From: Pyrrhosoma nymphula
Lineage: Eukaryota > Arthropoda > Insecta > Odonata > Coenagrionidae
Reading direction: 5' to 3'
Assembly (NCBI GenBank): GCA_963573305.1
Contig: OY754337.1
Location: forward strand, 77,327,094 to 77,391,093
DNA length: 64,000 nucleotides
Made by a program: the position numbers and the translations under genes
Notes under the pieces: generated by a model
Database searches by the model: none
The model's input: only the letters and a program-made list of their open reading frames with translations
Told to the model about the DNA's origin: nothing
Part shown: piece by piece, positions 1 through 10,898 of the stretch
How the letters are laid out: each line of letters begins with the position of its first letter
Position numbering within the stretch: position 1 is the first letter of the stretch

Positions 1-18
1 ACTCTTTTTTGATAAACT

Positions 19-50
19 GACTGGTTCCGATATCACAACATTATCGTCAG
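19..50 (-). ncRNA. Hammerhead-like motif, left arm (degenerate)
   Basis: Read on the minus strand this gives CTGACGA, a stem-loop, then GGAAC (one change from GAAAC), then CAGTC. The four bases before CTGA (AACT) can pair with the four after GTC (AGTT), as stem I of a type I hammerhead would. There is one extra base between CTGACGA and stem II compared with the canonical ribozyme, so activity is doubtful. Confidence 0.35.
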
Positions 51-222
51 AGTTCTAATGCATGTTTAAGTACAGTTGGCGTCATAATTCAGGGGCCGGG
101 ATATGGGGGAGGGGTTGAAGGGGAAGGAGCTTTGAGAGGATTAGATGTTAAATAACAACCTCTGCCCCATATCCAGTCCTATAAATTTAGACGCCAAATG
201 TACTTGAACATGTAGTTGCACT

Positions 223-254
223 CTGATGATGATGTTGCGACATCGAAAGCAGTC
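223..254 (+). ncRNA. Hammerhead-like motif, right arm
   Basis: CTGATGA is followed by a clear stem-loop (GATGT / ACATC with a TGCG loop), then GAAA, three bases and GTC. ACT just before CTGA pairs with AGT just after GTC, giving a short stem I. The order matches the hammerhead core, with one unpaired T before stem II that the textbook core does not have. Confidence 0.4.
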
Positions 255-272
255 AGTTTATCAAACAAAGAT

Positions 273-1733
273 GTAAAATAGCGAAGTGAATTATTCTTCA
301 ACTTGTCATGATTCCACAAAGTTACTTCACCTACCATCAGGTTAATAGCTGAAATATTTAGTTCACAGTTAATTTTTTTTTGTGCCTTGAATACAACATA
401 ACCACATTAGCATGAGTATCACGCACAGGAAGATCTTAAATTATATAAAAATGTAATATGGTATCAATAATTGCCATGATCCTACCTAGCCACACAAAAG
501 TAAAACAGTGTAACATGTCACAGCTGCAGTTGACCAGAACATGATATGCAGTGAGTCATGACATATTCAGATTAAACAATGCATTAAAACAAAATCATGT
601 TCATTATATGTGCCACAGGCGTTGCAGTAGAGAAATCTCATTATTCTCTAATGAAATCTTTATATATTTACTCTGTGCTAACGGTTTAAGTGACAGGGGT
701 AAGGGTGGGAATTGGGGGTGCAAGTAGGGACACAGCAGGAGGGGACGGCGAGGAATTCAGTCGGACACCATGAAGGGTACTCATGGCGTATGATATAAAA
801 GTGACGCATGATATGGCCTGCGTGTAATGGAATCTGTAACAATAAAGTGGCAACCCGCTAGCCGTTGCCAGGGAGGGGGAAAGGGGGTTAAGATATAGGC
901 AATTTTTCTGCTTTTGAAAATACGAAAGAGACCAGTGAGTAAGCAATTATAAATAGTTATTTCATAAAAAAATAATGGAATACGCACCAGTCGTTGTATA
1001 ATTCTTCCGTAATTATCTGGCAACGAGCGGTAAAATCTGCCAACGTTGCGAGATAGCCTAATAATGTCATCGGTATCACAAGAAAACTCAAATGTCAACT
1101 AACTTTCTTAATCAGTAAATCTCGCTTACTGAATTTGCGTTATTAGGGAACTCCATCGCACTTGATCCAATAAATCAGGTACAGTCTGAAGTCCGGGGAC
1201 ATAGGAAGCGAGAAGGTCCAGAGTCATTGGAGTCTCCCCCTTCAAACTTAACGGGATGAGGAATGTAGATAAAATGCAACGAGACTGAGTGAAAAATTCA
1301 CACAGTGAAAAAGCTAACTTAAAATTTTACAAAAGAACAAATAATTATTTAGGATAACAGGGGTTTCCCCCATTGCATGCGTTATATGATGTTCAGCATT
1401 CTAAACGACAGTAATATCTTCGATATTATTTCCATTTTTGTCTTTGTGTAAGTCTTTTGTCTTGTAACCTCATATCCTTGCACTTGTACCGCTCATCTTG
1501 CGAAAAGGGTATTTATGGCACACTTTCACCGTCTAAAATTAATCAAATAGTACAGTTAGATCAAATACATGAAGCTTAGGCATGCAAAAATGAACTTCAT
1601 TCTTCATCGGTGTGTCCGAGAAGGTAAAAAGAAGTGAAAGCAATAGTATCATCACTCATTTTTCATTTCCCACCAGATGTTAGTATTCTTATAAAACTAC
1701 GCTTCTAAAAGGCTTTGGTACCATGAATGTAAA
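273..1733. other. AT-rich stretch, no gene recognised
   Basis: Only short, mutually antisense open frames are present. A slightly more GC-rich patch lies at about 695-780 and 855-890. I see no transposon ends, repeats or RNA genes here. Confidence 0.55.
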
Positions 1734-2439
1734 AAGGAAATCCGTAACCTTAGTGATATGCAAGCACTAACTAAGGACCTCGAGGCAATACAGTCGTGTG
1801 TTGCGTGGTACCTAGAATTAAACTTGAAAAAATGCGTTGTTATGAATTTTTGGAAACGGAAAAACCCTCCTCATTAAAGCTATTGCATACTTAACAGCCA
1901 ATTAAAGACTCGATTAAATACCTCGGAGTGAAACTGACAAACGATCTCTCGTGGTGTAAACATAATCGGGAGAATACCGGCCAAGCTAATCGTAAATTGT
2001 GATTTGTTAAAAGAATACATGGCAAGTGCGACAATAAAGTTAGGGAAATCAGCTTCTCTTCTCTTGTTAGACACCACTTGCAATACGCTGCCAGTATGAG
2101 GTAGACTTACCGAGTATGAGGTAGAAAACCGAGTTGGAACGCGTGCTACGAAGATCGGCAAGATACGTTAAAGGCCGTTGTAATAATCTCGTTAGTGTTA
2201 CAAATCTGCATCAATTGGGATGGAAATCGCTTTCAGACTATAGATTAAATTTTAGACATAATCTATTATGTTAGTTCCAAATCAATAAACTTATTAAGGA
2301 CGTTGTAAATATTTTACGAAAACCGACATACTATGGTAGATCAGATCATGAGAATAAAATTAGGGAACTAGACTGCAAAACGGACAGATTTAAAAAGTCA
2401 TTTTTCCCGCGAACGATAAGGGACCATAACAGCTGCTAA
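1734..2439 (+). pseudogene. Reverse transcriptase C-terminal region (CR1/L2-like), frameshifted
   Basis: Conceptual translation in shifting frames gives RT landmarks in the expected order. First comes EIRNLSDMQALTKDLEAIQ with LNLKKCVVMNF (the segment after the YADD palm box). Then SIKYLGVKLTNDLSWCKH, a typical hallmark of this RT group, from about 1905. Then RRSARYVKGRCNNLVSVTNL and LHQLGWKSLSDYR from about 2140, and SFFPRTIRDHNSC at the C-terminus. At least two frameshifts and several in-frame stops show it is dead. The stop at 2437 is TAA where the 50.2 kb relative has CAA then TGA, so the C-terminus has lost one residue by mutation. YADD, endonuclease and ORF1 parts are absent. Confidence 0.82.
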
Positions 2440-2808
2440 TGAGACTTAAAACTAGGTTTGTCAATAGGTAGTGTAGCTATAATTTGATTTACTTCCTAAT
2501 ACTAATATCCTCATCTACTATTTAGGACTAACAGCACGCCGTGCATGTTTTCAGCATTACTCTTGAATCTCTGTCCCTTTATGTAGTTAGAAAATACATG
2601 AATACTAACGTGCTTCTAACATTGATAGCACACCTATAGTTTAGTGCATGCTTGTGAAATTTCCCCTCCTGACAACCATTAGCGATTTATGCTAATACAT
2701 CAATACTCGTAGTTACACTAACTTTAATAAGGTACATATAGTGTAATGCATATGTGACGACTCACCCCCTGCCCTGAGGTAACTTGCAGGGTATTTTGTA
2801 GATGTAGA
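1734..2808 (+). mobile_element. CR1/L2-like non-LTR retrotransposon, 5'-truncated 3' end
   Basis: This is the C-terminal part of a reverse transcriptase followed by about 370 bases of 3' UTR. It ends in a short GTAGATGTAGA tail rather than poly(A), a type of end seen in CR1/L2-related elements. Most of the 3' UTR (about 2520-2808) is clearly homologous to 50335-50622. Just before the tail is a small conserved block (CACCCCCTGCC... then ACTTGCAGGGT) also seen at 50.6 kb and 33.9 kb, plausibly a 3' recognition structure for the RT. The 5' end is lost, as is common for target-primed retrotransposition. The internal sequence is decayed. Confidence 0.8.
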
Positions 2809-3793
2809 ATGTCTTAAAACTATAAACGTGTCATCAGAAGCTACGTTATTAGTGTAGAAAGCAATGCTCAGCAACACTTCCGGTAAGTTAAAATGTGTAC
2901 ATTCGGTATTTAATTGCGGCTCTAGCTAATAATATTTAATTATCTTAAAAAAATCTTTCAACCGAAAGTTGGTTTGATGGACGAAAGTGAAGTTACTGAG
3001 TGGCAAATCTTTCTTCCAATTTATGGCTTATGTTCATTGTGTATTCCCATGCGTACTGAAGTACCGTACCTAATGATTAAGAGTTGATTTATTATGTTTT
3101 TTTTAATTACTCATTTTATTAGATTTTGCAAATGAAATAACCCTACCTTGCAAATCCCCACAACAAAAATGATAGTAGCAGATGATATGTGAGTGTAACA
3201 AAATTTAACCTCATTTTGCTGGTTCACAGCATTAAAAATATGAGATTTTTAGGCTGAAATTGCCACGAGAAAATGTTCACCTAGACCGATCACCGAACTA
3301 CGGGCTTGTCAGGCCACTGCGCTACCAAAAAGTTCCTTGAGGCAATTCTACTAGGATTCAAGGGATCTGAATGCAACGCTTATAAGGTCCATTGAAGTTG
3401 GCAATGTAAGGGAAGATGTATAATAATTATGAAAAAAGCAAAAACTCACCAATATTCCAGGTTATGTCGTTTGATAGTTCTGGATCTGCAAAGAAAAAGA
3501 AAAGTATGAATAGCTTTTCAGAATGACCTGTGCCATACAAGATAGATCTCAACTCATTTGAATATGGTAAACATTGAATTAAGATAAGCATTGATTTATC
3601 AACTTTCACCAGCACAGGGAATTAGACAAATCTGTTAAAGCGATTTCGATGGCAGCATTGCTACTCACAATAAATGTATTGGCTCTATGAGATACCGCCA
3701 CTTCCAGCCATATACAGGCCCAGCCATGTATGTGCCACACATACATGCGATTAAAGTCAATTTGATGATAACTGATTATTGACCACTTAATTA
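2809..3793. other. AT-rich stretch, no gene recognised
   Basis: Apart from a possible SINE head at 3276-3350, I find only short open frames without recognisable domains. Confidence 0.5.
3276..3350 (-). mobile_element. Possible tRNA-derived SINE head (degenerate)
   Basis: On the minus strand TGGTAGCGCAGTGGCCTGACA resembles a tRNA D-arm and internal promoter A box. A weak B-box-like segment (GGTCTAGGTGAAC) follows about 30 bases later. No cloverleaf can be completed, so this is at best a decayed SINE start. Confidence 0.3.
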
Positions 3794-3794
3794 T

Positions 3795-3889
3795 AAAGGG
3801 AGGTGTTTGGAGAGCTGGTTGATGACCAAACTCTCCAAACACTCTCGTTTTGGAGAGTTGATGACCAACTCTCCAAAAACATCCTTTTA
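3795..3889. repeat. Tandem double hairpin
   Basis: Two palindromes sit side by side. GTGTTTGGAGAG (3803-3814) pairs with CTCTCCAAACAC (3831-3842). TTTTGGAGAGTTG (3848-3860) pairs with CAACTCTCCAAAA (3866-3878) around the loop ATGAC. The outermost AAAGGGAGGTGTTTGGAGAG also pairs with the far end (CTCTCCAAAAACATCCTTT), so the region could fold as one long or two short hairpins. Both loops contain TTGATGACCAA-type sequence, suggesting duplication of one palindromic unit. Confidence 0.7.
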
Positions 3890-3892
3890 TAA

Positions 3893-6800
3893 AATTCAAT
3901 AAATTGCAAACTTGACGATACGATAATTAATGGTTTCAATTCACAAAAAATGGCCTCAGCTCTCAATCAACTGCAGTGTAGGATGACGCAGTTTGAATAA
4001 AAGGAAAAGAGATTGGTGAATTCGAGACTACATTTATCGGAATACTGCAATGCCCTTGACGTGAACTTCATTCCGTATCTCAAATACACTAGGGTCATAC
4101 TCTGAAAGAATTGGAGATTGTGCTGGAGGTCCTTGACTCCACCACGGTGCCTGACCAGGGCGGCAATATGTCTAGCAAAAGATCCTCGAAGACGCTTGAG
4201 TGGCATTGAATTAATGCCACTCAAGTACTTCACGATCTCTATTACCTGACAGCATCTGAGCTGGTGCATGCGATAAGTGAATTGAAATCATCCGCTGAGA
4301 AGACCAACAGTGTGTGACTAAGGTAACTTAAGAACGCATCACATACATTACCAGCTCAGAAACTGTTGACGACTTCCATTCATTCTTCTGCATCCACGAT
4401 GATTTTTCGGACCATAAGGGAGATTTTACTAACGATCATATTAACGATGGTACCAGTAATGTAATCATATCGGTTGAAAATATATTCCTATTCAAGTATT
4501 TCAATAAAAGTTTTTTCTTTGATCTTCAACGTTCGCTCTTGTTTCCCTGAACATAAATATTCATGTTTCTTACAGAAAACCAAATGAACAACATGCACCC
4601 GATGCCTATTTGAGTGTCAGATACGCATGAAGCAATTAATGCGCTCCTTACATGGTTTGTTTCATTCGTCTTTGATCATAACCACAGAAAAGCTTGCTTC
4701 GTTTCTCGTTGTACTCTGATGTATTCAAGAATTAATTTCTAAGTCATCAAAATGTATTTCTGCGTTGGAAAGTGAGGCGTTCCTTCGATCGATCGAGTTG
4801 CAATTAAGGCATTGGAACAATTATTAAAGATGTTCCGAATGTTAACTGGGCACCCTATGGAGAGTTCATTTAGAGATGAAACGTTCAATAGTCACAGTAT
4901 ATACGCGACTCGTGAACGTTATTGACCCATAAGCGTCTTCTTTGGGAGATTCTTATATCGCACTTCACTCCACAGTACAAACGCTCCATAAAAAAATCCA
5001 AATCACTTCCAAAAGAAATACCCGATTTTTAGAGGCTGACTACATCTCCAACCATGCAACTACCTTCGGTAATAGCTACAATAATAGGCTTACGATAATC
5101 TAAGGATCTTCCCCGGAAACAGTTCAAGCTGCAGCTACGCAAAGTGTTCTGGAGCCCTATACGCTCGGCGTAATTATTTGTAAATTATGCTTTGCTCGAA
5201 ACTTCCAGAAAAAAGAAACTCAGATTATATCCGGTAAGAATGGTAGTTAAATTAATCACAAAAACAGGGGTTACATTACAAAAGCAGAGCCATCAAGCAT
5301 ACTTATAACGCTGGATTTGATCGTTCAGGCCGAGAGAGAGAAGGCATATAAGAAAGAGTCGATTTATTTGAACTCTTTCCAACGGAAGAGAATAAAATGA
5401 CTGAGAAGAAGGGTTGTTTACAAGGCAATTCACCAATTTAACAAAGGTAAAAAAGTAAGCAAGGAAAGTAGAGTATAATAAATAAATTCTACGGAAGTTG
5501 GTCACTAAGAATTCAACCAATCAGGCTTTTCATATTACCTTATTTCATGAGGAGGAATAACAAAGGGTATGCGGGTATTCATTCCACTTCTGTATTTACA
5601 AAATAAATGAAATTCCTCATGAACACCATCGTAATAAAAACAGAAGATAAAATAAGCTCGCGTCATGGAAGACAAATTGTATGATTACACATTCTAAACT
5701 GTATGGTTCCCACCGTTTAGGCTTCCCTCACGTCAAATAACTTAAAATACGGCACAGTGAAAATTTGGATAAAGTTTTGCAAGTACATAATGGGACGATA
5801 CCCTTTAATAATCCCCTCTAATTGATACCCATGCATCACAAAATGCTCAGTCTCAAGCCACACAGCAAGAAAATCTGAAGCAGTCATAAATGCCGACGCT
5901 TTAGGAGGAAAAGCAGCAAGGCAGAGTGTACAAAGAAGCCTTTCCAACGACGGATTTTGCCAGGGTTGACTGCGGAGGAAGCCCTTGAGCAATATTGTAA
6001 CAGAACTCCGGTTACACTGTTATTCCTGGCTCCATTTAATACGGGATCGGAAAGAGAGTAGTGTACACGCAGATCCCAAGTCGATGCACCCATGGGATTA
6101 TGGCTCCTTACATGGGATATTGGAAGGCGGAAGTGATAGGCGGTAAGGGCGGGCAGCGAAGGGGCAGAGCATCCATTGGCCTCGGGGAAGGTTCAACGGC
6201 CTGCTCGCGAATCTAGAAGGATGGGTGTCCGTGGCAGCAGCATGCGACAATGTTCCCGGACGCGCTTGACTGGGGTCGAGCAACGTAAAAGAGGAGGCTT
6301 ATATTGGTAAGTGGACGTGGCAGGATTGAACACAACCGAAGGGGGAAGTATTAATGGAATGACTGCGAGAGGGGAATGAACTTTATAGAAACATATACTT
6401 GATTATCATCAGAAACCTCAGAAAAGGGGAAAACGAGCGCTGGAAGAGGAAATATCACCCATTAAGACGGGCTTACACTCTGTATTTACTCTTATTTGAG
6501 TCCCTGTCGAACATGTCACAAGACTAATTTGTCTCGCCAATTTTTTAAACGCAGCATAATTTAGCGAAACTAAGAAGATATTAAAGGCCAGGATGGTGAT
6601 AAAGAATCGTTTGGAATTAGAAGCCACTAATAAAACTAATCAAGCTCCTAACAGAGGATCCAAAGCTGTCGAAAGCAATCGATTTATAGATAACAGTAGA
6701 TGGTTTGGAGAATATATGTGGTTGCAGCACTTTTTGCTATAAATCTGCTACAAATAGAAACAAGGGTCGATAAATCCATGTTTTATAAAAAAGGGGGCTT

Positions 6801-7583
6801 GCGTAGCAACGATGTTTTATTCAAAATTCCCTTATAAAATCCAAAGTCTGAAGTTCTAAGGTCATTTTAGCAATAGACATTGAAGCTCACCTCAGAACGT
6901 TTCAAAATCACGCACTACCGGAAGCGGGGCACTTATCTTCGCTGCTTATGGTTTTCTGGAAAGATCATGGACTCAGAAAATGGCTCTGGTCAGCATGAAA
7001 TGAATACCACACATCAAATCCACTCAATTAATAATCCTAGCATGTCAATGAATCACAAAATGAATTGGGTGTTTTATATTCCACACGTTTTTAGGAAATA
7101 AAAAAGTGTGAAATATGTAAAGTAAAAATTCAGTTAGTCACGTGTACCAATTCGACAAAGTTACGCCGGAAACCTTCGCTTTTATATCGCTGACTGTCTC
7201 AAAGACGACGACTTGGAACTACGTTAATAGTTTCGTGTCACGGCCAGCTCAGGCTGCAGATGCTGCATATTAAATGCTTCGAGGCAACAAACGGATAAAA
7301 ACCTTTCTTATTCGAAGTGGCCAGGAGGCGTCAATAGAATTTAATTGCACTAAGATCACACATATTTAGTCTTTGGAAGGTGTCGAATTAGGTTTGGGAG
7401 GTGTCGAATGTCGCAGTGTAAAATATTTAAAACCACGACAAAGTTCATCCTTTTCTTAATACGCCGGGCAGAACTATAACCGATTACGCAATAAAAATTT
7501 GGTAAAAAAGGAACATGCATTGGAATATACCCTGAGATGCAGAATTTGAGTAACCCAGGCAAATGACTCAGGGTGAAGTCTTA
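3893..7583. other. No recognised gene; mostly AT-rich with one GC-richer patch
   Basis: It contains a perfect 13-bp-arm palindrome (4195-4225) and a moderately GC-rich patch around 6090-6290. Open frames are short and lack recognisable domains. Confidence 0.5.
4195..4225. repeat. Perfect inverted repeat, 13-bp arms
   Basis: CTTGAGTGGCATT and AATGCCACTCAAG flank a five-base spacer (GAATT). No polyadenylation or transposon context was identified. Confidence 0.75.
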
Positions 7584-7740
7584 TTGGGTTTTCCACTGGG
7601 TGAGTGCTTCTCTTGCCGACGTTTTGAGAGATTGACTCCGTCGTCTTCTTTATTTCGCTGGTTCCTCGATGACCTGAAGATGGAGGCGGAGTCTGTCTCC
7701 GAAACTTCGGCAATTTAAGCACTCTGCCAGTCGAAATTCC
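7584..7740. mobile_element. Inverted-repeat element with hammerhead-like motif
   Basis: The left arm (7584-7643) and right arm (about 7676-7740) are diverged inverted copies: both contain a GAGTGCTT / AAGCACTC block, a GCCGAC / TTCGGC block and a GACTCCG / CGGAGTC block. The outer sequence GGGTTTTCCACTGGGTGAG resembles the arm at 19252-19274 (CGGGTTTTCCACCGGGTAAG), tying the two loci to one family. Only the plus-strand motif is preserved. Inferred Penelope-like terminal fragment pair. Confidence 0.6.
7674..7712 (+). ncRNA. Hammerhead-like motif
   Basis: CTGAAGA, one T, GGAG...CTCC stem, then GAAAC. The bases after GAAAC (TTCGGC) do not give a clean GTH cleavage triplet, so this copy is probably inactive. 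Confidence 0.35.
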
Positions 7741-9878
7741 GAGAAGTCTTCATTCTAATTAAACTCTGAACTTAGTGGAAACTGCCGTGACAGGGAACAA
7801 TTGCTACCTAATATCAGAATAAAAATATGTGCTACACACCGTGCCCAATTCTCATCACTTTAGAGTGAACCTTTGCAAAGAATACGCTTAGTTATTATAC
7901 GTTGAGTCATATCTTATCAAGCTACACACTTATCTGCAAATAATCCGAAGTCCTTCGATGATGATACGAAATTAAATGGCGCTCTTAGATCACCTTGCAA
8001 GTTTAAAAACAAAAACATCCAAGTGTGAAGGAAAAACAGCATGCTCAAAATAGAGGCGTTCCCAGATATACTTGCTGAAAAACTAACCAGAATAAAGTAT
8101 ATACATATATACCTACTTCAATTATTTACTTTTGAGAATGAGAACCCTAAAGTTTTATTGTGTTTTTTTCTGGATATAGGAACACATACGTGTATCCTTA
8201 ACGCCTATTTAAGATTTATAACATTACAAAAAGTTAAAGATATACTCCGATTAAATTATAACGCGCATTGACATAATGTAACTTGACCTTGAGGTCGTCC
8301 ATCCTTTACTGAACTGCGCTATAGTCAGACGTAGTATTCGTTTTGGCTTTTGAAGTACATTTATATTGATATTTCCTATAAATTTCTACCCAAAAACGCC
8401 ACTAGTGCTATCAAAGTTAGAGAAAAGTGTTCCATGGCACATATTTCATAGTCAGCCTTAAGTTCTAAGCTACCACTGAACATAAACTTAACTGCAACTG
8501 AGGAGTAACAACGTTATGTCATCATTAGGATCCCCATTAAGTTCTAGACAATATCAAACCTTCTCTCCATCCCAATGTCTCACCAATATTTCGGAACTGT
8601 TAAATATTAATTGAGCAGTAACGTGAACTAGTCGAAGGGCTTCATAGGAATTCAACGAGAAGATGGATCAAATATCAAATCATTATTATTTGCAATTTTT
8701 ACGATTTCATAGTTATATATAAATAACTATTACAGTTTAAGTAGACCTTATTCCGTAGACAACTTAGAACCCTTACAGTGAACTATCCAAATAGTGTATA
8801 ACAGTCAATTAATGTATGTACGAGATCATCGAGCAATATCTACATTTTGGCCGGAGATGGCTGTAATGGCTTCAACAAAAGTATAAGCAATAATATGCTC
8901 GTAATATACTAAACGGGAAAATTTTCAATTTTCAAATTTGAAGGATTACAAATTTCTGACTTGAATGTCCTTCAGGGCACTAGGACATCAAACTTCTGAT
9001 ACCATAATCTAAGAATCCGAGGCTACTCTCCTCTGTATGAGTTAAAATGTTTAGAAATCATGGTTTGGTTGTAGTTAGTTGTTTCGGGTGTTTCTTATTC
9101 AGTTTAAGATATGTTTGATCGTTGTTGAAGGTTCCTGGCCATTTCATCCTTGTTTCTTTAGTTTTCCATTAAAAAATGCTACTTTTTGGGCCATTCAGGG
9201 TGGACTTGGTAGGAATCGATTGCTCAAAAGCTGCGATTCTACCTGGCTGTGATTAGGTGGCCTTAATAAAGCGAAATGCTAATTACCAACCTTAAAGGTT
9301 CATAATATTTTAGCGCAGTGAATTCGATACATTCCAACTTTTTCTTACTTAAAAAATATTGAGAAATGCAAAGAGAAAACAATCACCAAAACCAAGTGAA
9401 CTATTTTAGGCTAGGAAAATTTTTCACAGAGGATGATAGTTCTGTGCTGACTGCTTACACGTATCTCAGTATCCTGCTTCTAAATTCTGATTGAAATTTT
9501 GTGTTTCTGATTTGGCTAAAATTTAAGAAAGGTAGAGTAAGAAAACCCTTATAATTGTCATTCGCGATTTATTCACTATTTTTACCGGTCTGTTTGGATA
9601 AAAATCTTTTCTCCGCGTCAAATCTCAACTTCCAAGCTTCTAAGTCTCTCACGTTTGCGCGAAAGGTAACCAGGGAGGCATAAGGGAATATTCATACTTT
9701 TATAGATTCGGATAGCTAGGTTAGTGTAGCACGTAGGTTCAATGAACCATTTACATAATTAAAAGGTTGAATTAAGGAACAACCTTGATTACATGAACAA
9801 GTCTCGAATAATTGCTCGTCCTTCAATGGCTGAATGTGACTCTGACGTACGGTATTGGAAATATGGGAGCAAGGCGAA

Positions 9879-9886
9879 TGACGTCA
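9879..9886. promoter_or_regulatory. CRE-like palindrome TGACGTCA
   Basis: This is a perfect match to the CREB/ATF consensus octamer at the edge of a CpG-richer patch that also contains GGCGCGCC. An octamer can occur by chance in 64 kb, so only the CpG context makes it notable. Confidence 0.25.
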
Positions 9887-10730
9887 TCGCTGCCACCAGC
9901 CGACCGAAATAGACATGGCGCGCCCTCGCGTGACTCGATAGGAACTGTCCTCTTACTATTAGAGGAATGCAGAGCAGGTCATCGAGGAACCACCCGCGAG
10001 CAGCCAGGGGTCGTTAAGGATTTCTACGTTTCCTCGAAATTTATTCTTTTACCTCTTCCTAACCCACACCTATTACGTGCGTTTGAAACAAAAAACTTGC
10101 CTTTCTTGATAATCAACCATTATTCTAGACAGTAAAATTATTACTTTCCATTCTTTCCAACCACCCAATGCAGTTGAAAGGACAATTCCAAAGGCAAGAC
10201 AAAAAAGGTATTGTTCCTGAAATGAGCGGCGTGAAGAGTTTCATTTTAGAGGGATTCAATTATGTATACCGCCAGGAATGATTGAGATTTAAAGTCCAAC
10301 CGGCATTCACTTGAGATTTATCAAGGACGCAAAGTCAAATATCATAAATAATATGGAGGGCATTTGGTTTCAGAGAGAGGGGCACCGATGACATTCTATT
10401 AGGACTGTACAGGCAAAATATAAGTCAAGTGACTTTTTGGCAAGCTCCTGTCCGCAAGAGGAAAGGGATGTTCCATTTATTCCCCGCAGGGTAATGGAAT
10501 CACATTCGGAGGCTTTGAGTCTTCTCACCACCTTAGAGTGAGCTTCTCACCATCGCACAGAAGACCAACCTTCAGGCTAATCACCAAGGAGGCGGCGGTG
10601 TTTTCTGGAAAGCACCAAGGAAATCCAGTTGATTCTAACTCGTCCCCACATTGTTGTCTGGATTTTGTAATCCGTAATTCCTTATTAATAATAGTCCGTA
10701 ATATCAAACATTTATCCTCGAGCAATGGAT

Positions 10731-10898
10731 TTAATATGAGTACGTGCTTAAGGCCTGAATATTTTGATCGAAGTGAAGTTTGGTATCCTCGGAAAGACGC
10801 GTACATCTAAACACATGTCGGGTTTCCCACAAAAAAGTGTAAGCTCGACACTGTGTTGCAAAGAGCAGGGCTGCAACGCAGAAGAGCAAAACGGTCAT
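10731..10898 (-). CDS. Small ORF starting with a signal-peptide-like sequence (uncertain)
   Basis: From the ATG at 10898 the frame encodes 55 residues. It begins MTVLLFCVAALLFATQCRA: a short N-region, a hydrophobic core of about 13 residues, and a small-residue site (CRA before Tyr) of the kind cleaved by signal peptidase. The remainder (about 36 residues, one further Cys) matches nothing I know. An in-frame upstream Met would add 18 residues and bury the signal, so I choose the internal start. It could be a first exon of a secreted protein that splices out before the stop; I see no convincing donor. Chance is a strong alternative, since the opposite strand is also open across much of the region. 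Confidence 0.2.
   Translation of the reverse strand: MTVLLFCVAALLFATQCRAYTFLWETRHVFRCTRLSEDTKLHFDQNIQALSTYSY

Larger units (their letters stand above)
1..272. mobile_element. Palindromic element with paired hammerhead-like arms
   Basis: Two arms of roughly 75-80 bases (about 5-84 and 190-268) are inverted copies of each other, sharing blocks such as TTTGATAAACTGACTG at the outer edge and GGCGTC at the inner edge. They surround a roughly 105-base G-rich then C-rich centre. Each arm holds a CTGANGA...stem...GAAA-like motif. The element may extend past the left window edge. No protein is encoded. Its class is inferred: Penelope-like terminal fragments joined head to head would explain both the palindrome and the motif; a fold-back DNA element is the alternative. 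Confidence 0.6.
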
